NCBI RefSeq assembly: GCF_005796185.1
Contig: NZ_VAHM01000008.1
Location: 62,001 to 126,000 of the forward strand
DNA from: Pseudarthrobacter sp. NamB4
Lineage (GTDB): Bacteria > Actinomycetota > Actinomycetes > Actinomycetales > Micrococcaceae
DNA length: 64,000 nt
Direction of reading: 5' to 3'
Of this stretch, positions 7,434 to 16,214 are shown piece after piece. Both the position numbers and the translations under genes were made by a program. How positions within the stretch are numbered: position 1 is the first letter of the stretch; every line of letters begins with the position of its first letter. Under the pieces are notes generated by a model that made no database searches, was not told the origin of the DNA, and worked only from the letters and a program-made list of their open reading frames with translations.

Positions 7434-9042
7434 CGCCGGTTCTGGGTGCGAGGAGGATCTGCACGGCTTCCATCCGTTTGCCCATGCCCGACGTGCCCGC
7501 CGTTCCGCCATCGGCCACCCATGACTGCCAGCCCAGATCCTGCACGTGGGCGCGGTAGTGGATCCTGTAATGGTTCGCCATCTCACCGGTCAGCCTGACT
7601 TCAAAGGCTTCCAAACGTAGCCCTTGCCCGGTCGTTCCGATGGGATTGGCCGAGGATGTCCACGGCTGCCAGCCGATCGACTGCACATGCCCCCGCCACT
7701 GGATGTCCCCGGTATAAGCCGTGCTGGACACCTTGAGGCGCAACGCCTCGACCCGAAGGGCCCGACCCGTGGTCCCGGCGACGGTTCCGTCGGAAACGTT
7801 CGCCATCCAGCCGAGGTTTTGAACGTGGGCGGCATACACGGCAGTGAACGCTGGTGCGACCTTCGGAACCAACTCGATTGTCACGGCCTCCATCCGCTGG
7901 CCTTGCCCGACGGTACCGGCCGTGGCTCCATCGATCCTGTGCGGCTGCCAGCCGACGTTCTGCACGTGGGCGCGATACCTGATGCTGTACTGCGAGGCCA
8001 GATCCCCCGTCAACCGCAGCTCCAACGCCTCCAGACGCAGGCCGAGCCCGGTCGTTCCGATCGGGGACGCCGACGTCGTCCAGGGCTGCCAGCCGATGTT
8101 CTGCACATGCCCCCTCCACAGAATGTCGCCCGACAGGAGGTCTCCTGCCACCGACAGGCGCAACGCCTCCATCGGCAGTGACCGCCCGGTGGTTCCTGCG
8201 GTGGCGCCGTCCGAGACGCTCGACTGCCAGCCGATCGTCGCGACGTGTGCCTGGTAGACCCCTATGCACGTCATGTCGTAGTCGTAGGTGCCGTCGGTCC
8301 ATTGCGCGATGTGGACGGTGCCACCGGAGAAGCTGCGATTCACACAGAGGTCGGATGCTTCGCTGGGAAAGTCGAGACGTCCTGCCGGTGACCAGACGGG
8401 CACGTCGGGGAGCTGCCAGGATCCGGTGATGGCCTCCCAAGCGCTTGAATAAGAGTAGATCCCGTGCGGGTACCCGGCGTCCGCCAGTGCGGCCAGGAGC
8501 CCGGAGATGATGTACCGGTTCTCCTGCCGCTGGGCCGGTGTTGAGCTGGGCCAGGGCTGTTGCGGGCGGGGCTCGACGTCGACCCAGATTCTCTCCGGAC
8601 GCCATCCCACCCTATCGAGGGACGCGAGTGCCGCGCGGCCCTCGGCGTAACCGACATTGCGCAGCCGGTCGGGCCTGGTGCTTGCGGGCCAAGGGCCGTC
8701 GTCGCCGTAGGTGTCGTATTGCGCGGTGGTGGGGAATGTGGCCATGGCGTAGGCCTGGGCCCGGACGCGGCGGTCGAGCACCCACTGGTACTGCCACTGA
8801 AGGCAAGGGTTTTCGGTGAACGCGAGTCCCCTCGTCAGCCCCACCACCACGAACTCCGTGTCGTCCGGTGGCATCGGAAGGCCGTCCGGGCACTGTGGCC
8901 AGGAAATGTCATGTCCATAGTCGACCGCTCGGGCGGGTGCAGCGAACAGCACGCCGAGTGCGAGCACAAGTAAAACCGCCAGGAGCCGGGGCGCGGATGC
9001 CCGGGAGCAGCGGCCAGGTCGAAAGGCACCAAGGCCGGCCAT
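7429..9042 (-). CDS. Secreted GH25-like/DUF1906-like protein with six ChW repeats
   Basis: A 537-residue exported protein. Residues 1-40 are a signal peptide (long hydrophobic run, AAPARA then VDYGHD). Residues about 41-265 look like a glycoside-hydrolase-type TIM barrel of the GH25/DUF1906 kind: HDISWPQCPDG, a run of Tyr/Trp-rich strands, IWVDVEPRP, and VPVWSPAG. Residues about 266-537 are six repeats of about 45 residues, each carrying A/GHVQ-x-x-GWQ, then a Gly-Thr turn, then R-x-EA. These are ChW (clostridial hydrophobic W) repeats, thought to bind surfaces or polymers. Repeats 2 and 5, and 3 and 6, are most alike, pointing to duplication of a three-repeat block. Exact enzymatic activity is unknown. 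Confidence 0.75.
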   Translation of the reverse strand: MAGLGAFRPGRCSRASAPRLLAVLLVLALGVLFAAPARAVDYGHDISWPQCPDGLPMPPDDTEFVVVGLTRGLAFTENPCLQWQYQWVLDRRVRAQAYAMATFPTTAQYDTYGDDGPWPASTRPDRLRNVGYAEGRAALASLDRVGWRPERIWVDVEPRPQQPWPSSTPAQRQENRYIISGLLAALADAGYPHGIYSYSSAWEAITGSWQLPDVPVWSPAGRLDFPSEASDLCVNRSFSGGTVHIAQWTDGTYDYDMTCIGVYQAHVATIGWQSSVSDGATAGTTGRSLPMEALRLSVAGDLLSGDILWRGHVQNIGWQPWTTSASPIGTTGLGLRLEALELRLTGDLASQYSIRYRAHVQNVGWQPHRIDGATAGTVGQGQRMEAVTIELVPKVAPAFTAVYAAHVQNLGWMANVSDGTVAGTTGRALRVEALRLKVSSTAYTGDIQWRGHVQSIGWQPWTSSANPIGTTGQGLRLEAFEVRLTGEMANHYRIHYRAHVQDLGWQSWVADGGTAGTSGMGKRMEAVQILLAPRTGG

Positions 9043-9143
9043 GATGGCCCCCTATTCGAAGGATGACCAAATTATCCCACTTGGCCACCTTCGCCGCCAG
9101 CTAGGTGAGCAGCAAAATCTATCCTCGATTCACCGGTTCAAGG

Positions 9144-10271
9144 TCAGGCAGCCCGCTCCAGCAGAACCATCACCTCGTAGTGGGTGGTCTGCGGGAACAT
9201 GTCCAAAACCCGGGCCCGCCTCGCGTTGAACGAGGGGAGTGCCGCCAGGTCGCGGGCCAGTGACTGTGCGTTGCAGCTGGAGTAGACCACGTGCTGCACG
9301 TCGGACGATTCCAGCCAGCCGCACAGCTCCTTGCCGATGCCGCGCCGGGGCGGATTGACGATCACAAGTTCGGGGGACTGCTCTGCGGTGAGCGCGAAGG
9401 CCGTGGCGTCGCAGGCCCGAAAATCCGTCCGCTGCAGGCCGGCTTCCCTGCTGCTGAGTTTGGCCGAGACGATGGCCTCACTGCTGGTTTCGATGCCGGT
9501 AACCGCACGGGAGGGATCAGCAACGTGCAGGGCGAACCCGCCCACGCCGCAGTACAGGTCCCAGACCGAGGCCGGCGCCAGTTCGTTGACCCACTCGCGT
9601 CCCTGCCGGTACAGGGCAGCAGCCATCTCGGTGTTCGTCTGGAAAAAGCCCTGCGGCCGCAGGTGCAGGTCGAGGTTGTTGATCCGCATCCGCAGGGTGG
9701 ACTGCTCGGTCAGCAGGATCTCCCGGTTACCTTCCAGCACTGCCTTGTGTTCCGGGAGCAGGTTGACTGATGCCACCTTCACCTGCGGCAGGTCGGCCAG
9801 GAGCGCGGGGAGGTTTTTCCGGATGCGCGGCACCAGCTGTTCCGACCGCAGGACCAGGCGCAGCATGACCTCACCGTCCGGGGACTCGGTGATGATGACA
9901 TGCTTGAGCTCGCCGCTGCGCCGCGGAACATCGTACGGCGTCAGGCGGTGCTGGCGGATGAAGCGGGCCAGCACCGGAAAGCAGGCCAGCAGTCCGGGGG
10001 AGCAAACGCCGCACTTGCGCAGGTCCACGCCGCGGCCTTCGGCATCCAGGATCCCGATCGTCGGGTTCTTGGCCGTTCCGCCGATCACCATCTTGGCCTT
10101 GTTGCGGAAGCCGGACTCCCGGCTGGCAGCGGGCGGCAGCCATTCCATCGAGGTGTGGCCGGAGAGAAGGGTCTGGCAGTGCAGATGCTTACCGGCCAGC
10201 TGTTCGTCGTAGGGCCCGCCCATGTGGGTGCAGGAACGGCAGCGGCCGGCATCGAAGTAGGAACAGCGCAT
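9144..10271 (-). CDS. rlmC: 23S rRNA (uracil(747)-C5)-methyltransferase-type RNA methylase
   Basis: A 375-residue SAM-dependent m5U methyltransferase of the RumB/RlmC subfamily. It begins MRCSYFDAGRCRSC, giving the N-terminal cysteines that bind a 4Fe-4S cluster together with the KCGVC pair near residue 87. The Rossmann part carries VWDLYCGVGGFAL (SAM site), IVNPPRRGIG, and YSSCNAQSLARDL, whose Cys is the catalytic nucleophile. There is no TRAM domain, as expected for RlmC rather than RlmD. In many actinobacteria this enzyme is annotated only by family and the target base is inferred. It is divergent from the broken mmuM gene. Confidence 0.88.
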   Translation of the reverse strand: MRCSYFDAGRCRSCTHMGGPYDEQLAGKHLHCQTLLSGHTSMEWLPPAASRESGFRNKAKMVIGGTAKNPTIGILDAEGRGVDLRKCGVCSPGLLACFPVLARFIRQHRLTPYDVPRRSGELKHVIITESPDGEVMLRLVLRSEQLVPRIRKNLPALLADLPQVKVASVNLLPEHKAVLEGNREILLTEQSTLRMRINNLDLHLRPQGFFQTNTEMAAALYRQGREWVNELAPASVWDLYCGVGGFALHVADPSRAVTGIETSSEAIVSAKLSSREAGLQRTDFRACDATAFALTAEQSPELVIVNPPRRGIGKELCGWLESSDVQHVVYSSCNAQSLARDLAALPSFNARRARVLDMFPQTTHYEVMVLLERAA

Positions 10272-10327
10272 GACCGGTCAATTCTACCCGTGTCCAGGAA
10301 CCACGACGGCGGCGCGTACGCGCGACC

Positions 10328-10333
10328 TATAGT
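10328..10333 (+). promoter_or_regulatory. Probable -10 element of a leaderless transcript
   Basis: TATAGT lies six bases ahead of the ATG at 10340, so transcription would start on the ATG itself. No Shine-Dalgarno sequence fits between them. A good -35 is not obvious. Confidence 0.5.
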
Positions 10334-10339
10334 GACTAC

Positions 10340-11195
10340 ATGCCGCGCACTGCTTCCCTGTCCCGTCTGCTCGGCACCGACGATGTCGTGATCTCCGACG
10401 GCGCCCTGGCCACCGAGCTCGAAGCCCGCGGCTGCAACCTGGATGACCCGCTGTGGTCAGCCAAAGTGCTGCTCGAACAGCCGCAGCTGATCCGGGACGT
10501 CCACCGTGATTACTTTGCGGCGGGGGCAGGGGTGGCCACCACCTCCAGCTACCAGGCCACGCCCCAGGGCTTTGCCCGGCGGGGGCTGGCGGAAAAGGAG
10601 GCGCTGGAACTCGTGGCGCTGTCCGTCCGGCTGGCGGATGAGGCCCGGCGCGAACACCTGGCCGGGAATCCTGGCACCGGTCCCCTGCTCATTGCCGGAT
10701 CCGTTGGCCCCTACGGCGCCTACCTCGCGGACGGCTCGGAGTACCGGGGCGACTACGAGCTGAGTGCCGCAGAGTTCACGGACTTCCACCGCCCCCGCAC
10801 CGAGGCGCTCGCGGCAGCGGGGGTGGACTTCCTTGCCTGCGAAACACTGCCCTCGTACAGTAGGCGCACTTCTCGGGACGCAGCCCCATGTGGCAGCCAT
10901 CGGCGTGAACTGCGTGCCGCTGCAGTTTGTCGCCCCGGCACTGGAAGCACTGAGCAAAGCAACGAACAAGCCCCTGGTGGCCTACCCCAACTCCGGAGAA
11001 ACCTGTGATCCCGTGAGCAAAACCTGGGGCGCGGCAAGACCGTTCACAGCACACGCAGGGCAGGAACACCCGCAAGACCTCGCGGAGGGATCCACAGCAT
11101 GGCGGGAACTCGGCGCCCGCATCGTCGGCGGCTGCTGCCGGACCACCCCCGGTGACATTGCCGCCGTCGGACGCGCTATTTCCGGAGGCCGCTAG
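10340..11195 (+). pseudogene. mmuM: Homocysteine S-methyltransferase (MmuM), broken by an internal deletion and frameshift
   Basis: The first part (10340 to about 10855) encodes an intact MmuM N-terminus: DGALATELEARGCNL, SVGPYGAYLADGSEYRGDY and FLACETLPS. The rest is in the +1 frame from about 10855: VGALLGTQPHVAAIGVNC, PNSGETCDPVSKTW and VGGCCRTTPGDIAA, which carry all zinc-binding cysteines. Compared with E. coli MmuM, about 37-40 residues are missing at the junction, and the join is out of frame. The upstream frame runs on only to a stop at 11008 with unrelated sequence lacking the zinc site, so a working enzyme is not expected. The enzyme would make methionine from homocysteine and S-methylmethionine. 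An assembly gap cannot be excluded. Confidence 0.85.
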
Positions 11196-11246
11196 CCCGG
11201 AACGAAAGGAAGCAGCGGCACAACCGGGCGCTGCCTTGGGCGGCAG

Positions 11247-11459
11247 TTAATCCCCGTGTTCCCCGTGGTGTTCTCCTGCCTTCTCCCTGGCTTCCTGCTG
11301 GTGCTGTTCCAGCTTTGCCTCCGCGTCCCGCCGGCGGTAGCCGATGGCGCGTGCCTGCTCGGGCGTAGGGTGCCGGTGCTCCCGTTCCCACGCGTGGTCG
11401 TTGACGCCGGTGCTGGGGGCAGCCTCGTCGTCTCCGTGCTCGTGAATGTTGTCATTCAT
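11247..11459 (-). CDS. Small hydrophilic protein, unknown
   Basis: A 70-residue acidic and His/Glu-rich protein (MNDNIHEHGDDEA at the start, KAGEHHGEHGD at the end) without membrane segments. It contains the phrase PTPEQARAIGYRRRDAEAKLEQ, which looks like real coding sequence with one helix. It starts at ATG 11459. No family was recognised and no function is proposed. It lies alone between the broken mmuM gene and a divergent membrane-protein gene. Confidence 0.5.
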   Translation of the reverse strand: MNDNIHEHGDDEAAPSTGVNDHAWEREHRHPTPEQARAIGYRRRDAEAKLEQHQQEAREKAGEHHGEHGD

Positions 11460-11571
11460 AAACGGATCGTTTCACAGGCCGGCCAAGGAGAGAAGCGCCG
11501 TCCGCTGTTTGGCGGATGCGCGGAGGGGTACGGATGGTCTGTCACCGCCCCCGCAGCAACTGGAGGAAACC

Positions 11572-12066
11572 GTGCCCCAATCCCGAGGACGAACACTGCT
11601 GGCGGCCGCAGCCAGGGGAGCACTCTGTGGCCTGGCCGGAGTGGCTGTGATGACTGCCGGGGAGAAGGTTGAGCAAGCCCTGACCAAGCGGCCCAACTCC
11701 TACATACCGGCGCGGACACTGCTGACGCTCCTCGGCCAACAGCCGGGCGACTCGCAAAAGCCCCTGGTGTGGAACCACGTGATGCACTGGGGTACCGGCG
11801 CCCTCCTTGGCTCCTTGCGGGGAGTCTGGGCGGTAACCGGCATCCGCGGTCCCTTGGCCGATGCCAAACACACGGTGGTCCGTCTCGCGTTCGACCAGAC
11901 CCTCGAGAATGCCACGGGCGCCGGAGCCCCGCCCACCAGCTGGCCCAGGAAGGAACAACTGGTGGACGTGGCACACAAGGCGCTGTATTCGGTGGCCACG
12001 GGTCTGGTGGCGGAGCGCTGGATCCGGCCTGTCCTGGAATCCAGGCGCGGGACCGTCAGCCACTAG
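11572..12066 (+). CDS. Conserved-looking membrane-associated protein, unknown
   Basis: A 164-residue protein. I start it at GTG 11572, which has GGAGGAA five bases ahead; the same frame is open further upstream but crosses the neighbouring small gene. Residues 8-26 (LLAAAARGALCGLAGVAVM) form one hydrophobic segment and a second weaker one lies around GALLGSLRGVWAVTG. The C-terminal third (KALYSVATGLVAERWIRP) could be amphipathic. I do not recognise the family. It converges with the DHFR-like gene. Confidence 0.6.
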   Translation: MPQSRGRTLLAAAARGALCGLAGVAVMTAGEKVEQALTKRPNSYIPARTLLTLLGQQPGDSQKPLVWNHVMHWGTGALLGSLRGVWAVTGIRGPLADAKHTVVRLAFDQTLENATGAGAPPTSWPRKEQLVDVAHKALYSVATGLVAERWIRPVLESRRGTVSH

Positions 12067-12097
12067 CGCTTGCCCCGCACCCAAGGACCTCCTGTAG

Positions 12098-12649
12098 CTA
12101 CTGGGTGAGCCGCCCGTACGTGCTGACCACATTCCCCTTGCTGGTCCGCGACTGGTCCTGCAGCACCAGGCGGGTGGTTGGGTCGCCGTCCTGGAACAGC
12201 CGCCGCCCCGTTCCCGCCACCACCGGATGCGTCATCAGCGTCAGCGAATCCAGCAGTCCTGCGAACAGCAGCTGCCGGATCACCGAAATGCTGCCGCACA
12301 CGGCGATCTCGCCGCCGTCACGCTCCTTCAGCTTGGCCACAAATTCCTCCAGTGGCGCGTCCATCAGCCGCGAATTCTGCCATTCCAGTGGTTCGGTGAG
12401 CGTCCGGGACGCCACATGCTTCTCCACGGGATTGATGAAGGCCGCGAAGTCCTCATCCACAGAGGCATTGGGCCAGTATGCCGACCACTCCTGATAGCTC
12501 ACCCGGCCCAGCACCACCGTGTCCACGGTGTCCATCATCCGGGTGAGCCCCTCGCCGAGTTCATCGTCGAAGCTGTCGAACTGGAATTTGTAGGGATCTG
12601 ACACCACGCCATCAACGGAATGAAACAGTCCTGCGGTCACTTTACGCAT
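12098..12649 (-). CDS. Dihydrofolate reductase-family (RibD C-terminal domain) protein
   Basis: A 183-residue protein with the RibD_C/DHFR-like fold: MRKVTAGLFHSVDGVVSDP at the N-terminus, DTVVLGRVSYQEW near 50, GEIAVCGSISVIRQL near 115, and HPVVAGTGRRLFQDG near 140. These are the nucleotide-binding features of this family. Small stand-alone members are common in actinobacteria. They are probably NADPH-dependent reductases of unknown substrate rather than true dihydrofolate reductases. ATG 12649 with AGGAGG about 7 bases ahead is chosen over an upstream in-frame ATG at 12790. Confidence 0.85.
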   Translation of the reverse strand: MRKVTAGLFHSVDGVVSDPYKFQFDSFDDELGEGLTRMMDTVDTVVLGRVSYQEWSAYWPNASVDEDFAAFINPVEKHVASRTLTEPLEWQNSRLMDAPLEEFVAKLKERDGGEIAVCGSISVIRQLLFAGLLDSLTLMTHPVVAGTGRRLFQDGDPTTRLVLQDQSRTSKGNVVSTYGRLTQ

Positions 12650-12883
12650 TAAGAGCCTCCTGGGAATCGAGCAGACAAGCACCAAGGTATGCGGTGGGTT
12701 CGCCGGGGGGAAGGTTCCGGGCCCTAAAACCACCTGCGTGAAGAGGGGCAAAAAAACGCCCACCGCCGGACGCCGCGTTACGTTCATCACTCGCCGTGGC
12801 GTCCTGCAGCGTTTCGCTGAAGCTGAGCCCCATACTTGTCATGAACGGCTGTTGCCGTCCCCCGGCCAGGCAGGAGGAAGTGC

Positions 12884-13348
12884 ATGGAAAACCTGAAAAA
12901 AGTCGTGAGCAGTCAGTATTTCCCGGCCGGTGCCGTGCTCACCGTCGTGGTCCTGTTCTGGGCCGTGGGGCTCCTGGGCGGGCTGTCCCTGCTGAACAAC
13001 AACCAGCCCCCGCTCACCACCCTTACCTGGATGCTGTTCGTCTACACCGCTGCCGTGCTGACCCCGCTGGCAGGTGCCGTCGCCGCCGCGGACCTGGTTA
13101 AACGCTGGCGCCGCACCCGGACTGAGGGAGCGATGCACGCCGCGGACGCAGGCCAAGAGGAACCGCACCAGGTGGAAGAACCTCGGCAGGTCGAAGAAAC
13201 ACTGCAGGCCCCGCCGGCAGCCGCAGCTGAACCGGCAGTCCCGGCACAGCCGACGGAGGACGTCCACACAGGCCAGCCGTCGCCTGCCCCGGAGGCATCA
13301 CAGCCGAAGAAGCACCCCAAGCAGGCAGGACGCAAGCAGGCGGCCTAG
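12884..13348 (+). CDS. Small two-helix membrane protein with Ala/Pro/Glu-rich tail
   Basis: A 154-residue protein. Two hydrophobic segments (about 14-36, AGAVLTVVVLFWAVGLLGGL, and about 47-70) are followed by a basic stop-transfer stretch (KRWRRTRTEG) and an 80-residue disordered tail rich in Ala, Pro, Glu and Gln that ends in KKHPKQAGRKQAA. It starts at ATG 12884, with AGGAGGAAGTG ahead. No domain was recognised. It converges with the GGDEF-EAL gene. Confidence 0.65.
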   Translation: MENLKKVVSSQYFPAGAVLTVVVLFWAVGLLGGLSLLNNNQPPLTTLTWMLFVYTAAVLTPLAGAVAAADLVKRWRRTRTEGAMHAADAGQEEPHQVEEPRQVEETLQAPPAAAAEPAVPAQPTEDVHTGQPSPAPEASQPKKHPKQAGRKQAA

Positions 13349-13370
13349 CCGGCACCGCCGTCGAACGTTC

Positions 13371-15545
13371 TTACCGCCCTTTCAGCCGGCTGAGCGCTTC
13401 CTCCGCGTGCTGCAGCGCCTGATCCAGCCGCCTGCCTGGCTGGGGCAGCGAGAACAGATAGCCCTGCAGCGAGTCGCAGTCCAGGGCCGTGAGGTAGTCC
13501 GCCTGTTCCACTGTTTCCACGCCTTCGGCTGTGACTGTGAGGCCGAGGCTGTGGGCCATGTTGATCATGGAGCTGAGGATGGGCAGCCGCTCATTGCCGG
13601 TGCGCACCATGGACACGAACGTCTTGTCGATCTTCACCGTGTCCACCGGCAGGTCCTGCAGCCTGCCGAGGGAGGAATAGCCCGTGCCAAAGTCGTCGAG
13701 AGCAACCCGCGCGCCCGCGTCCCGCAGGGTGCTGAGCTGCCGGATCAGGCTGCAGTCGGCGTCGAAAAACACGCTCTCCGTGACCTCCAGCACCAACTGG
13801 TAGGCCGGCACGCCGCTCTTCTCCGCAAGCCGGAGCACGGCCTCCGCGAAGTCAGGGTCCTGCAGCTGGACACCGGAAACGTTCACCGCAAGGGAACGGG
13901 ACGGGTCCTCGCTCAGCCATGGCGCCAGCTGTGCCATGCCGAGCGCCATCACTTCCGTACCGATCTCACGGATGAGTCCGATGCGTTCCGCCAACGGGAT
14001 GAAGACCGACGGCGGGACGCGCCCGCCGTCCCTGTCCCACCGGGCCAGCGCTTCGAACTTGAACACCTGCCCCATCCGGTGGGAAACAATGGGCTGGAAG
14101 TCGACCGTAATCTCGCCCCGGGACACTGCCAGCTGCAGCCCGCCCTCCATGTGAGTCCGCTGCATTAGTGCCGTCATCATGTCCGGGTGGAAGCGCAGGA
14201 ACCGGTTCTTTCCGGCAGCCTTGGCAGCGTACATGGCGATGTCCGCCTGGCGCAGGAGCTCGGATGCCCCCACGCTGTCCCTGCCCAGGGAAGCGAGCCC
14301 CAGGCTCAGGCTGGGCTGCAGCACGGTGCCCTTGATGGTGACAGGAACGTGCAGGCACCGGACAATGCATTCGGCGATGGCATCCGCGTCCGGGCAGGCG
14401 GTCAGGAGCACCACGAATTCGTCGCCGCCCAACCGGGCCACAACATCCGCGCTGGGGGCGCAGCCACGGAGCCGGCGGGCCACCTCGATCAGCATGTCGT
14501 CGCCGGCCTGGTGGCCGAGGATGTCGTTGACTTCCTTGAAGTCGTCCAAATCCAACAGCAGGACATCCACAGTCTTCAGCCGCGGCTCCTTCAGGGCTTC
14601 GGAAAGGGTGTCGTTGAAGACTGCCCTGTTGGCCAGGCCGGTCAGCGGGTCCTGGAAGGCCATGGCCCGCAGCTTTTCCGCCTGGGCAGCAAGGTCGAGC
14701 ATGGCCTGGTGCGCCTGCTCCTGGGCTTTTCGGCGGGGCGTCACGTCCCGGAAACTCCATACCCTCCCAACGATTTTCTCGCCCACCCGCTGCGGCCGCG
14801 AATACTGCTCAAACGTCCGCCCGTCCTTGAAGTCCACCACGTCGTGGCTTTCGGCGGAAAGGTCCTCTTCAAGTTCATTGACCTTGGCGGTAAAGGCGAC
14901 GGGATCTGCTACCTGGGCAACAATGACCCGCATGACCGGTTCTTCGCTGTCCTCTTTGAGCAGCTCCGGGGAAATGTTCCACATCGTGAGGAACTGGTCA
15001 TTGAATCCGGCCACCCGTCCCTCGGCGCTCATGACCAGGATGCCGTCGGCAGTGGATTCCAGCGTTGCTGTCAGCAGGGACATGGCCTCGCGCAGGTCCG
15101 CGTCGGCCGCCTGACGGTGGGAAGTACCCCGGACTGACAGCAGGAGCCGGGGTTGGGCGCGAGCGCCGTCGTCGGAATCCTGTGCACAGCCGGCCCCGGG
15201 CATTGCTCCCGGCGGAATCAAGGAGCCCGCTGCTTCTGCCGGAAACTCCGTCCCATCCCTGGTCATCCCGTAGATTTCCCTCGGGGGGACATGCCCGTCC
15301 GGCTCGGAGAGCAGCTGCGCGGCAAGCTGGTCCACCTCGCCGCGGAATCCTTCCGCCAGGATCATCCGGTGGTCCCGCCCCACCAGATCGTCGATGGAGT
15401 ACCCGAACAGCCTTGCGGCGGCGGCATTGGCCACAGTGATCCTGCCGTCCGCTGCAATACCCAGGAGTGCATCGGGGCTGGCGTCCAGAATTGTGCCAAA
15501 AGTTTGCGGTGCCGGAATTTTGCCGCGGCCCCATGAATCGGTCAT
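13371..15545 (-). CDS. PAS-PAS-GGDEF-EAL cyclic-di-GMP signalling protein
   Basis: A 724-residue cytoplasmic protein without membrane segments. It has a PAS domain (about 12-125; TILDASPDALLGIAADGRI), a second PAS (about 170-285; LESTADGILVMSAEGRV), GGDEF (about 305-465) with an intact RLGGDEF, and EAL (about 475-715) with the EALAR start, NVSGVQLQ, the loop-6 motif DDFGTGYSS and a conserved EGVET. Both catalytic signatures look complete, so it could make or degrade c-di-GMP under PAS control. The frame stays open far upstream to 15881, but that part overlaps the next gene. ATG 15545 with a GGTGGGG ribosome site is used. Confidence 0.9.
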   Translation of the reverse strand: MTDSWGRGKIPAPQTFGTILDASPDALLGIAADGRITVANAAAARLFGYSIDDLVGRDHRMILAEGFRGEVDQLAAQLLSEPDGHVPPREIYGMTRDGTEFPAEAAGSLIPPGAMPGAGCAQDSDDGARAQPRLLLSVRGTSHRQAADADLREAMSLLTATLESTADGILVMSAEGRVAGFNDQFLTMWNISPELLKEDSEEPVMRVIVAQVADPVAFTAKVNELEEDLSAESHDVVDFKDGRTFEQYSRPQRVGEKIVGRVWSFRDVTPRRKAQEQAHQAMLDLAAQAEKLRAMAFQDPLTGLANRAVFNDTLSEALKEPRLKTVDVLLLDLDDFKEVNDILGHQAGDDMLIEVARRLRGCAPSADVVARLGGDEFVVLLTACPDADAIAECIVRCLHVPVTIKGTVLQPSLSLGLASLGRDSVGASELLRQADIAMYAAKAAGKNRFLRFHPDMMTALMQRTHMEGGLQLAVSRGEITVDFQPIVSHRMGQVFKFEALARWDRDGGRVPPSVFIPLAERIGLIREIGTEVMALGMAQLAPWLSEDPSRSLAVNVSGVQLQDPDFAEAVLRLAEKSGVPAYQLVLEVTESVFFDADCSLIRQLSTLRDAGARVALDDFGTGYSSLGRLQDLPVDTVKIDKTFVSMVRTGNERLPILSSMINMAHSLGLTVTAEGVETVEQADYLTALDCDSLQGYLFSLPQPGRRLDQALQHAEEALSRLKGR

Positions 15546-15666
15546 TTCCCCACCCCCCTGCACATCATAAAGCGCCGACGCGGAAATTGGGCGGCTGAAC
15601 CGGGCTGGTTTTCTTGAGGGCTGTAGGCCCCGGCTCCGGCTGGTTCGACGCCGCGGGGGAACGCAG

Positions 15667-15693
15667 AAAGCGCCGCCCCTGGGGCGGCGCTTT
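15667..15693. terminator. Strong GC-rich terminator hairpin
   Basis: Thirteen bases (15667-15679, AAAGCGCCGCCCC) pair with 15681-15693. It lies 28 bases after the stop of the leftward GlsB-type gene and ahead of the GGDEF-EAL gene, so it separates two leftward transcripts. Confidence 0.8.
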
Positions 15694-15720
15694 GTGCGTT
15701 TGCGTATATAAGCGGTGCTG

Positions 15721-15990
15721 CTATACCCGGCGATGGCTGCGGTTGGTGATTGCGCCATAAACCAGCAGCACGATGACTGAACCGAGAATTGCCAGCAGCC
15801 AAGTGCGGATATCGAAGAATTCGGCCAGCCCGCCGCCGAATACCAGCGATCCGATCCAGCCGCCCAAGATAGCGCCGACAACGCCGAGGACCAGGGTTAC
15901 CACCCAACCTCCGCCTTGGCGGCCCGGCAGGATTGCCTTGGCGATGGCGCCGGCGATCAGGCCCAAAATGAGAAATCCGAGAATGCCCAT
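15721..15990 (-). CDS. GlsB/YeaQ/YmgE-family stress membrane protein
   Basis: An 89-residue Transgly_assoc-type membrane protein: MGILGFLILGLIAGAIAKA, a Gly-rich turn (PGRQGGGW), LVLGVVGAILGGWIG and a last helix LLAILGSVIVLLVYG, making three helices with glycine zippers, and a basic end NRSHRRV. The family is associated with general stress in many bacteria; the molecular role is unknown. Single gene, followed by a strong terminator. Confidence 0.92.
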   Translation of the reverse strand: MGILGFLILGLIAGAIAKAILPGRQGGGWVVTLVLGVVGAILGGWIGSLVFGGGLAEFFDIRTWLLAILGSVIVLLVYGAITNRSHRRV

Positions 15991-16214
15991 GTTGTCACTC
16001 CTTAATCAGTAAGTTGTGCCGGGCCCCCATTTCCGGTTCCATAATTCAATCAGCGTGCTTACTGCTCTGCAAGAGTTTGGATATCACGGGATGACTGTCA
16101 GTTTCCGGTACTAATGTGCCATTTTCAGCTGTCCGCCCGCCCTGCCGTTTTGGCAGGGGGAGACAGCAGTTTCGATAGGATTGGGTGTCCCGCAACCCAG
16201 CAAGGAGCTCCGGC

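Noticed and set aside
9043..9143. Possible tRNA remnant (GGTTCAAGGTC-like stretch near 9135)
   Set aside because: No cloverleaf could be built and no acceptor stem was found.
13074..14168. A 364-codon plus-strand frame running into the GGDEF-EAL gene
   Set aside because: It lacks motifs and overlaps two better genes.
16140..16158. Hairpin CCCTGCC-GTTTT-GGCAGGG between the GlsB-type and HAD genes
   Set aside because: It lies in the leader of the HAD gene, between divergent starts, where no transcript should end; too short to call a riboswitch.
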